Positions 61,001 to 64,000 of a stretch of 64,000 nt of DNA are shown in pieces. The notes beneath the pieces were generated by a model. It was not told where the DNA came from. It worked only from the letters and a program-made list of their open reading frames with translations, and made no database searches. The stretch spans positions 7,130,001-7,194,000 of the forward strand of contig NC_063277.1 of the NCBI RefSeq assembly GCF_910591885.1, given 5' to 3'. Within the stretch, counting starts at the first letter, position 1. Every line of letters begins with the position of its first letter. Origin of the DNA: Bombus terrestris. Taxonomy: Eukaryota > Arthropoda > Insecta > Hymenoptera > Apidae. The translations under genes and the position numbers were made by a program.

Positions 61001-62005
61001 TCTATCGTTCCTTGCGTGGGCGAGCTACCGGAAGTTAATTGCGTTCGAATTCCATAAATCGTATGGCGACCTGGACCGATAATAGTAAATGAAATTGATT
61101 CTTACAGATAGAAGATCCTAACCGATCGATTCTTCTATCTAATGTTTTAATTTTCGTCCAACTGTCGTTGGACAAAATATTTTTAAATTAAAACAGAAAT
61201 AAATTAAAAAGTAAACTTAAATTTGGAAATATAATTGACATGGGAAGAATTAATTCGTAAAAGGATTATTCTAATTTAAAATTAAAAGAAGAGAGAAAAT
61301 TAAACGAGACCAGATATTTTATGAAATTTTCACCTAATAGATATTTGAATATTATCCTTAAGTTCTTGAAACAAGGTCACAAGGTTTTATTACATCGCTT
61401 AAAATGCGAAATGCAGTCTGTATCAATTTACTAGGAACATTGAACACAAATATCAGATTTAGTCATCGTCTCCAACGTATCACGTGAAATAACTGAATTA
61501 AACAATTGCCAGGAATCACGCTACTGATTTTATGATAATGCGCATGCTGTTGCTGTGATTATCAGGATTAGAGTAACTTAACGACCGGGAAATGTGATAA
61601 AACCGTAAAATTGGGACAAAGATGGATAGGTTTAAAATATGATTTTGAAGAATTGATCGAATGTAAAAATTATTATAATTTCGCAGCAAAATTAAATATG
61701 TTATAGTTATTACGTGAATATTTTGTATTGTTTCGTGTCTTTTGATCATTGCTGAAGTAATTCGACAGCAATGGGAGATTAATATTTCGTCATTGAACGC
61801 ATGCTTTCAGCGGTTTTATTGCAAATCAATTTTTTACAAAATTTAAACCTAATATCAAATCTCTGATCTTATATTCACATTTATTCGTCTTATTGTTTAT
61901 CTACAAAACAATTCCAAGTTATTCTTATCTCCAAATATGTATACTGAGAAAATACAAATTTCTAACTTTTCCACTAAACTGTATTTATTTTAAACTTACA
62001 GTATC
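58021..62005. other. Intergenic, no gene supported
   Basis: Mostly AT-rich. Three islands have higher complexity and more CG (about 59090-59450, 60070-60440 and 60890-61090) and could be conserved regulatory DNA. The open frame at 59132-59413 (minus) shows no family motif. A T-run lies near 60583-60601. A GGGTGTTTC-like word at 60509 resembles a transposon end, but no partner was found. Confidence 0.45.
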
Positions 62006-62190
62006 TGTTACGTCAGGTGACTCCTTACATAAACCAGAATCCATCCCTCGGTCAAGACGGCCACTAGCTATGCAAATATAACTAGTCGGGCCGCAATAAT
62101 CCTAAGGAGCGGTCATAGAACTAAAGATTTTCACTAAGAGTTATTGTTCAAACAGGTAAAAGTTGGGAAAGCAGGTTCTTCTCAGGTTCA
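62006..62190 (+). mobile_element. Relative of the 56.1-kb foldback (fragment)
   Basis: It begins TGTTACGTCAGGTGACTCC, then shares ATCCATCCCTCGGTCA, AACTAAAGATTTT, GTTATTGTTCAAA and GTAAAAGTTGGGAAAGCAGG with one arm and loop of 56135-56440. About 55 bp of extra sequence sits between the shared blocks. Only one arm is present. A TGTTAC start is also common in LTRs, so a solo-LTR origin is possible. Confidence 0.6.
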
Positions 62191-63006
62191 ACAGTCATTT
62201 CCATCTGCAAACGACCGTTGGTGGGGCGACCAACACCCATCAATAGTTTTCTTCCGTGACAGCATCGTCACCGAATTTCACTGGTTTTTCATCCGTTGAC
62301 CAGTCACTGTCTTAACTGATTTTCCGTTCATTGATCAGTCGTCAGTTTAACTTGTTACTTACACTTCGCTAAGAACTCATCTACACGCACGACGCGTAAC
62401 TACTTACATCTACAAGGTTGTTGGAACGAAGTGCATATTTTAACCTGTTAATTTAGTGTTATAATTAATTAACCAATGCTATTATCTTAATGGTAATAGG
62501 AGATCGACTGACTCGTGGCGTCTATTATTAAATCGTAATGGGAATTCACGACTCTAATATAGAAACAAGTATAGAATATTTGTGTAGTATAGAAAGAAAA
62601 CGCTGAAGATTTTGTAAAAACATAATTGCACTACTTTCAAAACAGTTGTGCTATGTCATACCTCAGCATGCTGTTACCAGGTTAATTTCTATGGATTCGT
62701 TAACATAGAATTTTTATGGCGATGCCAATAATATTTCCCACGAACAGGTGGTGTTCTTGGACAAAAAAAGCACAGACGTCCACTCGGAACCGAAGTGGCC
62801 TTTTTGTTCGATGAGTGGCCCTATCCGTATTGCGAACACTATTGTTAGCGTTGTTTCGGAACCCATGGAAATTACAAAGGTGCTTCACTACAAGTGCCGT
62901 CACCGGTGAACGTAAATTGCCACGGTCTCCGATCTAACATTATCTGTCCGTATTCCTATACCTGTGTGATTTTCGTTTTGTGATCGTGTTACGTTTTATA
63001 TGTAAG
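62191..63006. other. Intergenic, possibly continuing the 62.0-kb element
   Basis: 62200-62420 is more complex than its surroundings and may be the rest of the element that begins at 62006. No terminus or target duplication was found. The minus-strand frame at 62700-62903 has no recognisable motif. Confidence 0.4.
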
Positions 63007-63008
63007 TA

Positions 63009-63207
63009 TTAGATTGTCCGAAAAGTTTCTTTCGTTTTATAAGCAAATAATAGATACACAATATTTTTTGTTTTATATTATTTTATTACATATTTGTAAT
63101 AATAGAAGAAAATGTATCATACATAATTCGATAAAACAATAGAAAGCAAAAATGTTCTGCATCTGTTATTTCCTTATAAAACGAAAGAAACTTTTGGAAC
63201 AACCTAA
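63009..63207. mobile_element. Mariner-type MITE, 199 bp
   Basis: Inverted ends of about 46 bp with few mismatches (TTAGATTGTCCGAAAAGTTT on the left; TTAGGTTGTTCCAAAAGTTT read from the right, both continuing CTTTCGTTTTATAAG) are flanked by TA at 63007-63008 and 63208-63209. It is related to the MITE at 35476-35689. No open frame. Confidence 0.88.
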
Positions 63208-63209
63208 TA

Positions 63210-64000
63210 CCTACGTATTATAAATATTATAGGCTTATTATAGGCTGATAGGACAGTTACAGTTTCGTCATTAGATTTTATTTGTATGAGTAATACTCGT
63301 AATTTTATGAGTAAAGTTTCTGTCGATCGTAGGTAGTTGAAATATATACATATAGGTGCATGCTTTAATTATCGAAACATGAACTATGTATAAAAACGAA
63401 CACCGTAATGGAAGAAATTAAATGTTGTTGAAAATTTGATGGATAAACTATCACGTAACAAAATGTAGGTAAAATGAAAAAATTTGCAACAGAAAGGCAA
63501 CATTCGTTCAATTCGAAGCAGTATTGTTTCAATCCTTTCTTTCATAGTAAGACACAACTAAATAAATACATTTTATTAGTATTTTATTAGAGATTTTTGA
63601 GAGAGATTCTCGTGTAATAACAAATGTTTTAAGCAAATTGTAATAGCAAATTGTTTTAAGCGGTTGAACTTATTTTTGAAAGAGGAATATGAAAAATTGG
63701 AAACTTCTAGCATTTAGAAGAGAAATGTACATTTTTATATAATAATCCAATACAAATTTGAGGTTCAATCCTTGGAGAAATTTGTAACAAAATGAGCGAG
63801 CTTTGTCAGAGATTGATTAAATCAGTTAAATTAGTTTTTCACTTATTGTGCACATCAGTTTAAGAAGTTACTAAACGCGACAGTTTAGATAGTTAATAGA
63901 CAGTAAGAAGAATTGAAATAAAAAAGACTATGAAAATTTGTACTTCTAGTCCTATACAACTAGTAAGTTAATTTAAAAGAAAACATAAAAATCGCTTATC
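63210..64000. other. AT-rich intergenic end of window
   Basis: No gene, structured repeat or regulatory element could be supported in this stretch. Confidence 0.55.

Noticed and set aside
62700..62903. 67-residue minus-strand frame, considered as a retroelement fragment
   Set aside because: No reverse transcriptase, protease or integrase motif is visible.

Overview
The window looks like nuclear DNA from an insect, most likely a hymenopteran of bee type. The reasons are its AT-rich composition, short introns (about 65-100 bp) inside compact genes next to very long introns, mariner-family transposon remains, TA-flanked miniature elements with TTAGGTYGTCCGAAAAGT-like ends, and three conserved animal genes. 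The species assignment is inference.

Layout. (1) 1-4042, minus strand: the N-terminal and central exons of RNF123 (KPC1), a SPRY plus RING E3 ubiquitin ligase. The gene runs off the left edge before its RING finger. (2) 4043-7045: intergenic, with a very long AAT microsatellite next to a perfect palindrome. (3) 7046-48665, minus strand: a complete srGAP (SLIT-ROBO Rho GTPase-activating protein) gene with F-BAR, RhoGAP and SH3 domains. I reconstruct 13 coding exons in consistent phase (about 1,216 residues), plus an alternative first exon at 22.9 kb and an alternative 3' end at about 9.4-10.0 kb that would end the protein in a PDZ-ligand-like ETTV. Its first intron is about 31.5 kb and holds most of the repeats. 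(4) 48666-49871: a divergent promoter interval shared by srGAP and IFT74, carrying two X-box (RFX-site) matches. (5) 49872-51889, plus strand: complete two-exon IFT74, an intraflagellar-transport coiled-coil protein. (6) 51890-64000: no convincing gene. It contains a decayed mariner transposon (54.1-55.35 kb), a foldback element with a 5-bp target duplication (56.1-56.4 kb), a CpG-rich promoter-like block (57.2-58.0 kb), a relative of the foldback at 62.0 kb and a MITE at 63.0 kb.

The three genes share no operon-like logic. RNF123 is a ubiquitin ligase, srGAP couples membrane curvature and Rac/Rho/Cdc42 control to guidance signalling, and IFT74 builds cilia. The regulatory points of interest are the X-boxes in front of IFT74 and the alternative ends of srGAP. 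I found no RNA gene, CRISPR array or intact mobile element. No undescribed biological system is clearly visible. The best leads are the srGAP isoform switches, the X-box pair, an alternating-length minisatellite, and an open frame that appears to be split by a nested transposon cluster.
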